Under the pieces are notes generated by a model. That model searched no databases. It saw only the letters and a list, made by a program, of their open reading frames with translations, and had not been told where the DNA came from. This document shows, in pieces, positions 40,949 through 50,227 of a stretch of DNA of 61,126 nt; the first letter of the stretch is position 1, and each line of letters opens with the position of its first letter. The stretch is from positions 1 through 61,126 of the forward strand of contig NZ_FOXA01000016.1 of assembly GCF_900115595.1 (NCBI RefSeq), read 5' to 3'. The position numbers were made by a program, and so were the translations under genes. The stretch comes from Tranquillimonas alkanivorans (GTDB lineage Bacteria > Pseudomonadota > Alphaproteobacteria > Rhodobacterales > Rhodobacteraceae).

Positions 40949-41880
40949 GCCTCCTCCAGACGGTCCGTCGCCGGGGCCGGGGCAGGGGAGAGCGCCGTCA
41001 GCCGGTCGTAGAGTGCGTCATCCATCGCGAAATTCACCGCGGCGAGCGACGGCTCGAGCTGCTCGACCGAGCGCGCCGAGATGATCGGCGCCGTTACGCC
41101 CGGATGCCGCGCGGCCCAGGCGACAGCGAGCGTGGCGGGGGCGACGCCGATTTCCGACGCGATCTCGGCCAGTGCGCTGGCGGCTTGGTGCATCCATGCC
41201 GGGCCATAGCGCTTGGCATAACGCTCGTCTTCAATCAGCCGGCCGGCATCGCCGCCGGCGTACTTGCCGGTGAGAAGCCCTCCGCCGAGGGGCGAGTAGG
41301 GCGCCACAGCGATGCCTTCGGACAGCGCCATAGGCAGGATCTCGACCTCGGCCTGACGTTTCACGAGGTTGTACATCGGCTGCAGGATGTCGATCCGCGT
41401 GCCCATCGACTGCGCCACCGCCTGCACCTTCATCACCTGCCACGCGGCGAAGTTCGACACGCCCAGGTAACGCACGGTGCCGTCCTGCTGGAGCTTGGCG
41501 AGTGTCTCGATCGACTCCTCGACGGGCGTGTCCGGGTCCCAGCGGTGCAGGTACAGCACGTCGATCACGTCCATGCCCAGCCGCTGCCGCGACTCGTCGA
41601 GCGAGGACAGGATGTTCTGCCGCGAGCATCCACCAGGGAAATTGGCCTTGGTGGCGATCACCACCTTGTCGCGCTCGTCCTTGGCAAACCGGCCGAGGAA
41701 CGTCTCGGACGCGCCGTCGGTATAGACGTGGGCGGTATCGAAGAAATTCAGGCCCGCCGCCCGGCACGCGTCGTACATCCCGCGGCTGGCGGCTTCGTCC
41801 GCCTTGCCGCCGAACTGCATGGTGCCGAAGCAGAAGCTCGAGATCGGGGCGCCGTCGAGGCTGGTCAGGATGTGTGTCAT
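40945..41880 (-). CDS. Aldo/keto reductase
   Basis: A 311-residue NADPH-dependent reductase with a TIM barrel. The catalytic tetrad is visible: Asp and Tyr in FFDTAHVYTDGASE, Lys in VIATKANFPGG and His in VLYLHRWDPDTPVEE. VRYLGVSNFAAWQVM and VAPYSPLGGGLLTGKYAG are standard for the AKR 'Yhdn-like' branch. The true start is the ATG at 41880; the frame is open upstream only because a palindromic repeat is translated as PAFAGMT. It lies directly behind and overlaps the DAO-type gene. Substrate unknown. Confidence 0.9.
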   Translation of the reverse strand: MTHILTSLDGAPISSFCFGTMQFGGKADEAASRGMYDACRAAGLNFFDTAHVYTDGASETFLGRFAKDERDKVVIATKANFPGGCSRQNILSSLDESRQRLGMDVIDVLYLHRWDPDTPVEESIETLAKLQQDGTVRYLGVSNFAAWQVMKVQAVAQSMGTRIDILQPMYNLVKRQAEVEILPMALSEGIAVAPYSPLGGGLLTGKYAGGDAGRLIEDERYAKRYGPAWMHQAASALAEIASEIGVAPATLAVAWAARHPGVTAPIISARSVEQLEPSLAAVNFAMDDALYDRLTALSPAPAPATDRLEEA

Positions 41881-41929
41881 GGGCAAATTGGTGCCACGAG
41901 CGCGCCGGGAAGTGAAGTGGCGGGACAGA

Positions 41930-41963
41930 ACGACTGTCATGCCCGCAAAAGCGGGCACCTCCC
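41930..41963. repeat. Dispersed palindromic repeat (PAFAGMT type)
   Basis: TGTCATGCCCGC-AAAA-GCGGGCACCTCCC: a 7-bp stem TGCCCGC / GCGGGCA (41940-41957). When read through on the minus strand it gives PAFAGMT, which I know as a frequent spurious peptide from interspersed repeats in proteobacterial genomes. It sits upstream of the aldo/keto reductase. Confidence 0.65.
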
Positions 41964-42048
41964 GCCGTGTGCGCTGCGTCGGGTGCGGCAAGCCTGATCC
42001 GCGAACCTCGCTTGCCTGACTTGGAAAGGAATGGGCCGAACGCGAACG

Positions 42049-42076
42049 AAAAGGGCCCGCCCCGAAGGGCAGGCCC
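42049..42076 (-). terminator. Rho-independent terminator of the purine operon
   Basis: On the minus strand GGGCCTGCCC-TTCG-GGGCGGGCCC followed by TTTT: a 10-bp stem (one G-U pair) with a UUCG loop, 23 bases past the stop of the BMP-family gene. The clearest intrinsic terminator in the window. Confidence 0.9.
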
Positions 42077-42099
42077 GACATCTCGCGATCCGCTTCGGA

Positions 42100-43176
42100 T
42101 CAGTTGGGAATCTCGCCCTCGAGCCCCTCGACGTAGAAGTCCATGCCCAGAAGCGTCTCGTCCGTAGCGGTCTCGCCCTCGGCCAGCCACTGCGAGCCAT
42201 CCTGGCGGTTAATGGGCCCGGTGAAGGGGTGGTACTCGCCGCTTCCGATGCGCTCCTTCAGCGCCAGCGCCCCTTCCTTCACGTCGGCGGGCACGGCGTC
42301 GGTGATTTCGCCGATGCCGACCATGCCGGTACCGATACCGCCCCAGGTGTCCGTGCTCTCCCACGTGCCGTCCATCACGGCCTGCACGCGGTCGATGTAG
42401 TACGGCGCCCAGTTGTCGATGATCGAGCTGATGCGCGGCGCGGGCTTGTACTCGGCCATGTCCGAGGCCTGGCCGAAGGTGTAGACGTCGCCCGCCTTCT
42501 CGGCGGCGGCCTGCGGCGCGGTGGAATCGGTGTGCTGCAGGATCACGTCAGCACCCTGCTCGATCAGCGCCTGCGCGGCGTCGGCTTCCTTGGCCGGATC
42601 GAACCAGGTGTAGGCCCAGACCACGTTGAACTCGACGTCCGGGTTCACTTCCTTGGCCGCAAGGTACGCGGAGTTGATGCCGCGGATGACCTCGGGGATC
42701 GGGAACGAGCCGATATAGCCGATCTTGTTCGTCTCGGTCATCTGCCCGGCGATGTAGCCCTGAACGGCGCGGCCTTCATAGAAGCGGGCCGAGTAGGTCG
42801 AGACATTGTCGGCGCGCTTGTAGCCGGTGGCATGCTCGAACTTCACGTCCGGGAACTTCTGGGCGACGTTGATCGTCGGGTCCATGTAGCCGAACGAGGT
42901 GGTGAAGATCAGGTCCGCGCCCTGGAGCGCCATCTGCGTGATCGCGCGCTCGGCGTCCGCGCCCTCGGGCACGCTTTCCTGGTACACCGTCTCGACCTGG
43001 TCGCCGAAGTGCTCCTCGACGGCGAGCCGGCCCTCGTTGTGCTCGTAGGTCCAGCCGCCGTCGCCGATGGGCCCCACGTAGATGAAGCCGACCTTGAGCG
43101 GGTCGTCCTGGGCCGTCGCGGCCGAGGCGAGGCCCACGGCCAGTGCGGCGGTGCCGAGGATGGATTTTACAGACAT
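42100..43176 (-). CDS. BMP family ABC transporter substrate-binding protein
   Basis: A 358-residue periplasmic protein of the basic-membrane-protein (PnrA/BmpA, Med) family, whose characterised members bind purine nucleosides. Signal peptide MSVKSILGTAALAVGLASAATAQ; mature signatures KVGFIYVGPIGDGGWTYEHNEGR, GADLIFTTSFGYMDPTINVA, IGYIGSFPIPEVIRGINSAY and GADVILQHTDSTAPQAA. There is no lipobox, unlike spirochaete homologues. AGGGAGACC precedes the ATG at 43176. It is the last gene of the unit with two permeases, the ATPase and xdhABC, and is followed by a strong terminator. Ligand guess: a purine or purine nucleoside. Confidence 0.92.
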   Translation of the reverse strand: MSVKSILGTAALAVGLASAATAQDDPLKVGFIYVGPIGDGGWTYEHNEGRLAVEEHFGDQVETVYQESVPEGADAERAITQMALQGADLIFTTSFGYMDPTINVAQKFPDVKFEHATGYKRADNVSTYSARFYEGRAVQGYIAGQMTETNKIGYIGSFPIPEVIRGINSAYLAAKEVNPDVEFNVVWAYTWFDPAKEADAAQALIEQGADVILQHTDSTAPQAAAEKAGDVYTFGQASDMAEYKPAPRISSIIDNWAPYYIDRVQAVMDGTWESTDTWGGIGTGMVGIGEITDAVPADVKEGALALKERIGSGEYHPFTGPINRQDGSQWLAEGETATDETLLGMDFYVEGLEGEIPN

Positions 43177-43210
43177 TAACGGTCTCCCTGTTCGGAGGTG
43201 GTTGTTGGCC

Positions 43211-44143
43211 TCAGGACGAGGCATGAAACACGCGGCCGAGCGAGGCCGGGGCGCCCATCGCGGCGCGCCGGCGGTCGGCCGACATGATGACGAGCACCAG
43301 AATCGTTATCAGATACGGGGACATGGACAAGACCTCGACCGGGATGGCCATGCCCGCCGCCTGCAGATTCAGTTGCAGCACGGTGACCCCGCCGAAGAGG
43401 TAGGCACCCAGCAGAACCCCCCAGGCGCGCCAGCCGGCGAAGACCACGATCGCCAGCGCGATCCAGCCCGCGCCCGCGGTCATCCCTTCGGTCCATTGCG
43501 GCACGCGGACAAGGCTCAGATATGCGCCGCCCAGCCCGGCGCAGGCCCCGCCGAAGGCGATGGCGGCCAGCCGGATGAGGATCACCTTGTAGCCCAACGC
43601 ATGCGCCGCATCGTGGCTCTCGCCCACCGCACGCAGGATCAGGCCGCCACGGGTATAGCGCAGGAAGGCCCAGACCCCGGCGACCAGCGCGAGGCTCACG
43701 TAGACCATCAGGTCGTGCGAGAACAGGATGCGCCCCACCACCGGCAGGTCGCTTAGCGGCCCGAGATCGATCCGCGGCGTCGCCGGCGGCTTGATCCCGA
43801 TATAGCCCTGTCCCAGCAGCGCGGATATCCCGAGACCGAAGAGCGTCAGGGCGAGGCCCGTCGCCACCTGGTTCGACAACAGGACCTGCGTCAGCACGCC
43901 GAAGATCAGGCTCAGCAGCGCGCCGCCCAGGGCGGCGGCGATGAAGCCCAGCGTCGGCGAGCCGGTCTCGACCGCGATAGCGAAGCCGCAGATGGCGCCG
44001 GTGATCATCATCCCCTCGACGCCCAGGTTCAGCACGCCCGACTTCTCGACCACCAGTTCGCCGATAGCGGCGAGAAGGATCGGCGTCGAGGCCACCATGA
44101 GAGAGGCCACGAGGATGACGGGATTGATCGCGGACAGGTCCAT
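43211..44143 (-). CDS. ABC transporter permease (BMP/nucleoside type)
   Basis: A 310-residue inner-membrane permease of the BPD_transp_2 family with about nine helices (for example PVILVASLMVASTPILLAAIGELVVEKSGVLNLGVEGMM at the start, of which GVLNLGVEGMM is the family signature). AFGGACAGLGGAYLSL forms the coupling-helix region. Together with the other permease it makes the heterodimeric channel of a nucleoside-type importer. Start at 44143 overlaps the stop of the upstream permease by one base. Confidence 0.9.
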   Translation of the reverse strand: MDLSAINPVILVASLMVASTPILLAAIGELVVEKSGVLNLGVEGMMITGAICGFAIAVETGSPTLGFIAAALGGALLSLIFGVLTQVLLSNQVATGLALTLFGLGISALLGQGYIGIKPPATPRIDLGPLSDLPVVGRILFSHDLMVYVSLALVAGVWAFLRYTRGGLILRAVGESHDAAHALGYKVILIRLAAIAFGGACAGLGGAYLSLVRVPQWTEGMTAGAGWIALAIVVFAGWRAWGVLLGAYLFGGVTVLQLNLQAAGMAIPVEVLSMSPYLITILVLVIMSADRRRAAMGAPASLGRVFHASS

Positions 44144-45234
44144 CAGGCCACCCCCTCGCGGCCCAGCCGCACACGGTAATTGGTCAGAAGATCAACGGCC
44201 AGGAGGAAGAACAGCAGCATCCCCTGGAACGCCTGGATCGCGGCGGCCGGCAGGCCCAGCGTGGATTGCGCGGCCTCGCCCCCGATATAGGTCAGCGCCA
44301 TCAGCAGCCCGGCCAGCAGGATGCCGATCGGATGCAGCCGTCCGAGGAAGGCCACGATGATGGCGGTAAAGCCGTAGAACACGTTGAAGTCGATGCTGAT
44401 CTGCCCCGCCGGCCCGCTCACCTCGAACAGGCCCGCCAGCCCCGCCAGGGCTCCGGACAGCCCGAGGCAGAAGATCACCAGCATGTTCGGGTTCACGCCC
44501 GCGAAGCGGGCTGCCCGCGGGCTCTGCCCGGTCAGGCGGATGTGAAATCCCATCATGTGCCGCTTGAGCAGGACATACGCGAAGATCACCGCGATCAGCG
44601 CCGCGATGACGCCCCAGTGAATGCCCGTGCCCTCGATCAGCTCCAGGTTCGCCGCCGCCTCGTACTGGCGCAGGTTGCGCGAGCCCGGGAAGCCCGCCCC
44701 CTCGGGGTTCCTCAGCGGCCCCAGCGCCATCCACGCCAGGATCGCCTCGGCGACATAGACCAGCAGCAGCGACACCAGGATCTCGTTGGTGTTGAAGCGC
44801 GTCTTCAGGATCGCCGGGATCATCGCCCAGAGGAAGCCGCCGATGGCCCCTGCGATCACCATCAGGGGAAACACGATCCACAGGTTGGCCGGATAGAACG
44901 CCAGCCCCACCGCCGCGCCGCAGATCGCGCCGATGATGTACTGCCCCTCGGCGCCGATGTTCCAGATGCCGGCCCGGAAGCCCAGCGACAGCCCGATGGC
45001 GATCAGGATCAGCGGCGCTGCCTTCACCAGCAGCTGCCCGCGGTAATAGAACGCGAATTCGCCGAAGATCGGGTCCCAGAAGATCGTGCGGATCGCGATC
45101 ACCGGCTCGTTGCCGAGCGCGGCGAACAGGATGCCGCCCGCGATCATGGTCAGCACCACCGCCAGCACCGGCGTCACCGCCGTCCAGAGCGACGACGGCT
45201 CGGGTCTCTTCTCAAGCCGGATCAAACCGTCCAC
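44143..45234 (-). CDS. ABC transporter permease (BMP/nucleoside type)
   Basis: A 363-residue inner-membrane permease, partner of the following one. Signatures: LSLGFRAGIWNIGAEGQYIIGAICG (family motif WNIGAEGQ), LKTRFNTNEILVSLLLVYVAE and the coupling region GLSGALAGLAGLFEVSG. About ten helices are visible. The start is a GTG at 45234 with a weak purine stretch upstream. It is separated from the ATPase gene by 84 bases that consist mostly of the palindromic repeat at 45250-45304, unusual within an otherwise overlapping operon. Confidence 0.9.
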   Translation of the reverse strand: MDGLIRLEKRPEPSSLWTAVTPVLAVVLTMIAGGILFAALGNEPVIAIRTIFWDPIFGEFAFYYRGQLLVKAAPLILIAIGLSLGFRAGIWNIGAEGQYIIGAICGAAVGLAFYPANLWIVFPLMVIAGAIGGFLWAMIPAILKTRFNTNEILVSLLLVYVAEAILAWMALGPLRNPEGAGFPGSRNLRQYEAAANLELIEGTGIHWGVIAALIAVIFAYVLLKRHMMGFHIRLTGQSPRAARFAGVNPNMLVIFCLGLSGALAGLAGLFEVSGPAGQISIDFNVFYGFTAIIVAFLGRLHPIGILLAGLLMALTYIGGEAAQSTLGLPAAAIQAFQGMLLFFLLAVDLLTNYRVRLGREGVA

Positions 45235-45249
45235 TCCATCTTCGGTCTC

Positions 45250-45304
45250 GAAATATCCTCGGGGGGGCTCGGCGCAGCCGAGCGGGGGGCAGACAGCCCC
45301 CCTC
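45250..45304 (+). repeat. GC-rich palindromic repeat, copy 1 (intercistronic)
   Basis: GAAATATCCTCGGGGGGG, then stem CTCGGC-GCA-GCCGAG, then stem GGGGGGC-AGACA-GCCCCCC. Two hairpins in tandem, same design as copies at 49011 and 51180. It fills most of the gap between the ATPase and permease genes. Confidence 0.9.
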
Positions 45305-45318
45305 CCACGTCCGCCGCC

Positions 45319-46851
45319 TCAGGCCGCGCCATGATGGGCCACCTCCATGTCGTGGGCGCCGCCCATCATCAGTCCGATCTCGTCCACCGTCAGCCCCTTC
45401 GCGGGCCGAGGCGGCGACAGCCGTCCTTCGTTCAGCGCGGCGAACCGGTCCGAGATTTCCATCAGTTCGTCCAGATCCTGGCTGATCACGATCACCGCCG
45501 CGCCCTCGGCGGCGAGGTCGAGCAGCGCCTGCCGGATGGCGGCGGCCGCCGAGGCATCCACGCCCCAGGTCGGCTGGTTCACCACCAGCACTTCGGGGCG
45601 TTGCAGGATCTCCCGCCCGATGACGAACTTCTGGAGGTTGCCGCCCGACAGCGACCGTGCCGCGTGCTCCGGCCCCGGCGTGCGCACGTCGAAACGCTCG
45701 ATCACGATCTCGGCGAAGGACCTGGCCGATCCCCATTTCAGGAAGCCGTTGGACACCAGGTTCTCACGGATCGCGCCGGTCAACAGCGCGTTCTCGGTCA
45801 GGCTCATGTCCGGCGCGGCGGCGTGGCCCAGCCGCTCCTCAGGCGCGGCCAGAAGGCCCAGTCGGCGCCGCGCGTTCGGGCCCAGCTGCCCGACGGACCG
45901 GCCCTTCAGCTTCACCGCGTCCGGCGCGGCAAGGCACTCGCCCGACAGCGCTGCCAGCAGCTCGTCCTGCCCGTTGCCCGCGACGCCGCCCACGCCGAGG
46001 ACCTCGCCCGCACGCACGCTGACCGAGACATCCTTGAGCGACGTCCCGAACGGGTTGGACGAGGCGACCGAAAGCCCGCTCAGCTCCAGCGCCACATCGC
46101 CTTCGGCGGTGCTTTCGCGGGTCGGCGTGTGCAGCGTCTGCCCCACCATCAGCTCGGCCAATTCGCGCGCCGATTTCTCGCGCGGGTCGCAATTGGCGAC
46201 CACCTTGCCCAGCCGCAGGATCGTCGCGCTTTCGCAAAGCGCGCGGATCTCCTCGAGCTTGTGTGAGATGTAGAGGATCGCCGTGCCCTCCTCGGACAGC
46301 TTCCTCAGCGTCTCGAACAGGATGTCGACCTCCTGCGGCGTCAGCACGCTGGTCGGCTCGTCCATGATCAGAAGCTTGGGGTCCTGCAGCAGGCAGCGGA
46401 TGATTTCGACCCGCTGCCGCTCGCCCGCCGACAGCTCGCCCACCCGGCGCGTGGGGTCCAGCGGCAGGCCGTATTCCTCGCTCACTTCGCGGATACGACG
46501 CGAAAGCTGGCGCTGCGAAGGAGGGTTCTCCATCCCCAGCGCGACGTTCTCGGCCACGTCCAGCGCCTCGAACAGCGAAAAGTGCTGAAAGACCATCGCC
46601 ACGCCCGCATTGCGCGCGTCGTGCGGCGTGTGCGGCTCGTAGGGTGCGCCTCGCAGCAGCATCCGGCCCCGGTCGGGCCGCACCAGCCCGTAGATCATCT
46701 TGACCAGCGTTGATTTCCCGGCGCCGTTCTCGCCCAGCAGCGCGTGAACGCGGCCCGGCGCGATGGAAAACGACACGTCGTCGTTCGCCACGACCCCCGG
46801 ATACGCCTTGGTCAGGCCCTCGAGAGCCAGCAGTTTCTCCGTCCCTGTCAC
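45319..46851 (-). CDS. ABC transporter ATP-binding protein (two fused ATPase domains)
   Basis: A 510-residue double ATPase of the simple-sugar/nucleoside importer class. The first domain has Walker A GENGAGKSTLVKMIYGL, signature LSAGERQRVEI and Walker B KLLIMDEPTSVL. The second has a degenerate Walker A (GVAGNGQDELL), signature LSGGNLQKFVIG and VLVVNQPTWGVD, as usual for RbsA/BmpB/NupO-type proteins where one site is inactive. The GTG at 46851 (AAGGA 6 bases upstream) overlaps the xdhC stop as GTGA, tying the transporter to the xanthine dehydrogenase genes. Confidence 0.93.
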   Translation of the reverse strand: MTGTEKLLALEGLTKAYPGVVANDDVSFSIAPGRVHALLGENGAGKSTLVKMIYGLVRPDRGRMLLRGAPYEPHTPHDARNAGVAMVFQHFSLFEALDVAENVALGMENPPSQRQLSRRIREVSEEYGLPLDPTRRVGELSAGERQRVEIIRCLLQDPKLLIMDEPTSVLTPQEVDILFETLRKLSEEGTAILYISHKLEEIRALCESATILRLGKVVANCDPREKSARELAELMVGQTLHTPTRESTAEGDVALELSGLSVASSNPFGTSLKDVSVSVRAGEVLGVGGVAGNGQDELLAALSGECLAAPDAVKLKGRSVGQLGPNARRRLGLLAAPEERLGHAAAPDMSLTENALLTGAIRENLVSNGFLKWGSARSFAEIVIERFDVRTPGPEHAARSLSGGNLQKFVIGREILQRPEVLVVNQPTWGVDASAAAAIRQALLDLAAEGAAVIVISQDLDELMEISDRFAALNEGRLSPPRPAKGLTVDEIGLMMGGAHDMEVAHHGAA

Positions 46852-47780
46852 CCGGTGTCCTTTACGGTAACACTCTTGTTGTCGGGCATGAGTAGCCCGG
46901 CCGCGACTCCGACCGCAATGGCCTGAGGATGCTTTCCCAGCTCCGGTTGCCCGATCGGACAGCAGATGCGGTCGATCTGTGCATCGGCGTGTCCCAACTG
47001 CCGCAGCCGCGACCGGAACCGCGCCCATTTCGTCGCCGAGCCGATCAGCCCGGCGAAGCGGAAGCCGTGGCGCAGCAGGCGGTGGCAGAGCTCAAGGTCC
47101 AGCGCGTGCGAAAATGTCAGGATCAGGTGCTCGGCCTCGTTCGGCGCATGGGCAACGAGGTCGGCGGGATTGGCGGCGACGAGCTGCGTCACGCCCTCCG
47201 GAACCGTCGCGGGAAACCGCTCCGCCGCCGTGTCCACCCACGTTATCGAAAGGTCGGGCAGGGGGGACAGAACGGCGACAAGCGCCCGCCCCACGTGACC
47301 GGCGCCCCAGATCCACAGCTCCCGCACGGGCTTTGTTACCGGTTCGACCATCCAGCCCGCGACCAGGGCCGGGGCAGGCGCCCGCCCCTCGGCCCGCGCA
47401 GCGTTCAGCACCCGGCGGACGGCCAGCGGCATCTCGCCGGGCCCCCGCGCCACGACGTCGTCCGTGACGCGCTCCAGCCGCGTCGCATCCCAAACCTCGG
47501 TCAGAAGCGTGACGGCCCCGCCGCAGCACTGCCCCAGCCCGGGCCCGAGCGGCCGCCGGTCGACCCGGTCCGCGCCCGTCTCCAGCACGTCCAGCGCCGT
47601 CTTCGCCGCCTCGAACTCCAGCGCCCCGCCGCCGATGGTGCCGGACTGCCCGCCCGGCCATACCAGCATCGACGCCCCGACCTCGCGCGGGACCGATCCC
47701 GCCGTCTCGGCCACGACGACGCGCGCGACCCTCCCGTGCCCGGCCAAGGCCCGCGCCATCTCCTCCCTGTCGAAACTCAC
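46848..47780 (-). CDS. xdhC: Xanthine dehydrogenase accessory protein XdhC
   Basis: A 310-residue protein that binds molybdenum cofactor, promotes its sulfuration and inserts it into XdhB. The N-terminal XdhC_CoxI domain has ETAGSVPREVGASMLVWPGGQSGTIGGGALEFEA, then GLGQCCGG with the cysteines expected for cofactor binding. The C-terminal Rossmann-type domain has ELWIWGAGHVGRALVAVL, FAGLIGSATKWARFRSRL and ICCPIGQPELGKHPQAIAVGVAAGLL. The GTG at 47780 overlaps the xdhB stop; an ATG at 47756 is alternative. MoCo synthesis context: moeB is elsewhere in this window. Confidence 0.95.
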   Translation of the reverse strand: MSFDREEMARALAGHGRVARVVVAETAGSVPREVGASMLVWPGGQSGTIGGGALEFEAAKTALDVLETGADRVDRRPLGPGLGQCCGGAVTLLTEVWDATRLERVTDDVVARGPGEMPLAVRRVLNAARAEGRAPAPALVAGWMVEPVTKPVRELWIWGAGHVGRALVAVLSPLPDLSITWVDTAAERFPATVPEGVTQLVAANPADLVAHAPNEAEHLILTFSHALDLELCHRLLRHGFRFAGLIGSATKWARFRSRLRQLGHADAQIDRICCPIGQPELGKHPQAIAVGVAAGLLMPDNKSVTVKDTG

Positions 47781-50227
47781 GACGCCCGGACCCGCCGAAC
47801 GGCCGCCAGCACCCGCTCCGGCGTCGCCGGGGCGTCGAGCGCAGGATAACCGGGTCCGCAAGCCGCCACGGCATCCGAAAGCGCCATCAGCACCGAAATG
47901 CCCAGCATGAACGGGGGCTCGCCCACCGCTTTCGAGCGATAGATCGTGTCCTCGCGGTTCCGCCCGTCCCAGAGCGCGACGTTGAACGTCCGCGGCCGGT
48001 CCGAGCAGGCGGGGATCTTGTAGGTCGAGGGCGCGTGCGTCCGCAGCCGTCCCTCGTCGTCCCACACCAGTTCCTCGGTCGTCAGCCACCCCGCGCCCTG
48101 CACGAAGCCGCCCTCGATCTGGCCGATGTCGATCGCCGGGTTCAGCGACGCGCCGCAGTCATGCAGGATGTCGGTGCGCAGGATGCGGTATTCGCCGGTC
48201 AGCGTATCGACGACCACCTCGCTCACCGCCGCGCCGTGGGCGAAGTAGAAGAACGGCCGTCCGCGCCCCTCGATCCGGTCCCACTCCAGCTTTGGGGTCT
48301 TGTAATAGCCGGTCGCCGACAGGCTCACCCGCGCCACGTAGGTCCGCTTCACGGCCTCGTCGAACGGCATCGCCGCGCCGTTCGCCCGCACCTCGCCGCC
48401 GGCGAAGACCACCTCCGTCGGGTCCGCCTGCAACTCCGGCGCCACGACCTGCGCGATCCGGTCGCGGATCTCGTCGCAGGCCGCCTTGACCGCCATGCCG
48501 TTCAGGTCCGACCCCGACGAGGCCGCTGTGGCCGAGGTATTCGGCACCTTGCCCGTATCCGTCGCGGTGATCTTCACCCGGTCCACCTCGACACCGAAGC
48601 GGTCGGCCGCCACCTGCGCCACCTTCTGGAACAGGCCCTGCCCCATCTCGGTGCCGCCATGGTTCATGTGGATCGACCCGTCCTGATAGACGTGGACGAG
48701 CGCCCCGGCCTGGTTCAGGTGCGTCAGCGTGAACGAAATCCCGAACTTCACCGGCGTCAGCGCGAGACCCTTCTTGAGCACTTCGTTCGAAGCGTTCCAC
48801 TCGGCGACCGCCGCCCGACGCCGCTCGTACTCCGCCGTTTCGGCCAGCCTCGCCGTCATCCCGTGCAGGATGAAGTCCTCGACAGCCATGTGATACGGTG
48901 TCGTCTGCACGCCCTCCGGCTCGCCATGCACCGCGCCGACCTGCGGCACCGAGGCCCCCTCGGCCCCGCGCGACGACAGGTCCTCGTGCGTCCCCGCCTC
49001 GATCTTTGTTCCGGAAATATCCTCGGGGGGGCTCGGCGGAGCCGAGCGGGGGGCAGACGCCCCCCCTGCATCGCCACCACCCTCGCACTCGGCGTAGTAG
49101 TTCGCCCGCCGCACCTCCAGCGGATCGCGGCCCAGCGCATGGGCCACGTGGTCCATCACCCGCTCGATCCCCACCATGCCTTGCGGCCCGCCGAAGCCCC
49201 GGAAGGCGGTGGCGGACTGGGTGTTGGTCTTCAGCCGGTGGCTCTCGATCCGCACGTCGCGCAGGTTGTAGGCGTTGTCCGAGTGCAGCATCGCCCGGTC
49301 GGCCACCGGCAAAGAGAGGTCCTGCGCCCAACCGCAGCGGCAGTACTGCACGAACTCGACGCCCCGCAGCACGCCATCGTCGCCGTAGCCCGCGCGATAG
49401 GTGATGCGGAAGTCGTGGCGCTTGCCGGTGATCACGAAATCATCGTCCCGGTCATAGCGCATCTTGCACGGCCGCCCGGTCTTCGCCGCGGCGACCGCGC
49501 AGGCGACGGCCAGCGCGTTGCCCTGGCTTTCCTTGCCGCCGAAGCCGCCGCCCATGCGGCGCACCTCGACCCGGACGCCGTGCATGGGGATGCCGAGCGC
49601 CTCGGCCACCTTGTGCTGGATCTCGGTCGGATGCTGGGACGAGGAGTGGACGACCATGTCGCCGCCTTCCTGCGGCAGCGCCAGCGCGGCCTGTCCCTCA
49701 AGGTAGAAGTGCTCCTGTCCGCCGATCTCGATGCTGCCCTCGACGGTGTGCGGCGCGGTCTCGATGGCCGAGGCGGCGTCGCCCTTGGCGTAGACGCGGG
49801 GGCCCTCCTCGAACCGGCTGTCGGCGGCGATGGCGTCGTCGATGCTCAGGATCGCCGGCAACTCCTCGATCCCGACCTTGCCCAGCCGCGCCGCCTTGCG
49901 CGCGGCGAGGTGGCTGGTGGCGACGACAAGGAACAGGGGCTGGCCGGTGTAGTAGACGTCATCCTCGGCCAGCAGCGGCTCGTCGTGGGCCGAGGGCGAA
50001 ACGTCGTTGTCGTGCTCGAGGTCGGCGGCCGTCAGCACGGCGACGACACCAGGCGCGGCGCGCACGGCGTCGAGGTCCATCGACGTGATCCGCCCGCGGG
50101 CGACGTTGCTCAGCCCGAAGGCCAGGCTAAGCGCGTTCGCGGGCACCGGCACGTCGTCGACGTAGCGGGCGGCACCAGTGACGTGAAGCTTGGCGGCGTC
50201 GTGGGGAAGAGGCTTGGCGACGCTCAT
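47777..50227 (-). CDS. xdhB: Xanthine dehydrogenase, molybdopterin-binding subunit XdhB
   Basis: An 816-residue catalytic subunit that oxidises hypoxanthine and xanthine to urate at the molybdenum centre. Signatures: [89 protein letters not shown] and [21 protein letters not shown] with the catalytic Glu. Around residues 387-406 the protein carries an extra Ala/Pro/Ser-rich segment ([20 protein letters not shown]) encoded by a palindromic repeat at 49011-49069; the frame stays open. Slightly longer than R. capsulatus XdhB (about 777, from memory). It overlaps xdhA and xdhC by 4 bases each. Confidence 0.95.
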   Translation of the reverse strand: MSVAKPLPHDAAKLHVTGAARYVDDVPVPANALSLAFGLSNVARGRITSMDLDAVRAAPGVVAVLTAADLEHDNDVSPSAHDEPLLAEDDVYYTGQPLFLVVATSHLAARKAARLGKVGIEELPAILSIDDAIAADSRFEEGPRVYAKGDAASAIETAPHTVEGSIEIGGQEHFYLEGQAALALPQEGGDMVVHSSSQHPTEIQHKVAEALGIPMHGVRVEVRRMGGGFGGKESQGNALAVACAVAAAKTGRPCKMRYDRDDDFVITGKRHDFRITYRAGYGDDGVLRGVEFVQYCRCGWAQDLSLPVADRAMLHSDNAYNLRDVRIESHRLKTNTQSATAFRGFGGPQGMVGIERVMDHVAHALGRDPLEVRRANYYAECEGGGDAGGASAPRSAPPSPPEDISGTKIEAGTHEDLSSRGAEGASVPQVGAVHGEPEGVQTTPYHMAVEDFILHGMTARLAETAEYERRRAAVAEWNASNEVLKKGLALTPVKFGISFTLTHLNQAGALVHVYQDGSIHMNHGGTEMGQGLFQKVAQVAADRFGVEVDRVKITATDTGKVPNTSATAASSGSDLNGMAVKAACDEIRDRIAQVVAPELQADPTEVVFAGGEVRANGAAMPFDEAVKRTYVARVSLSATGYYKTPKLEWDRIEGRGRPFFYFAHGAAVSEVVVDTLTGEYRILRTDILHDCGASLNPAIDIGQIEGGFVQGAGWLTTEELVWDDEGRLRTHAPSTYKIPACSDRPRTFNVALWDGRNREDTIYRSKAVGEPPFMLGISVLMALSDAVAACGPGYPALDAPATPERVLAAVRRVRAS
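49011..49069 (+). repeat. GC-rich palindromic repeat, copy 2 (inside xdhB)
   Basis: CCGGAAATATCCTCGGGGGG, stem CTCGGC-GGA-GCCGAG, stem GGGGGGC-AGAC-GCCCCCC. Same element as at 45250, lying antisense within xdhB and translated there without a stop. Confidence 0.92.
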
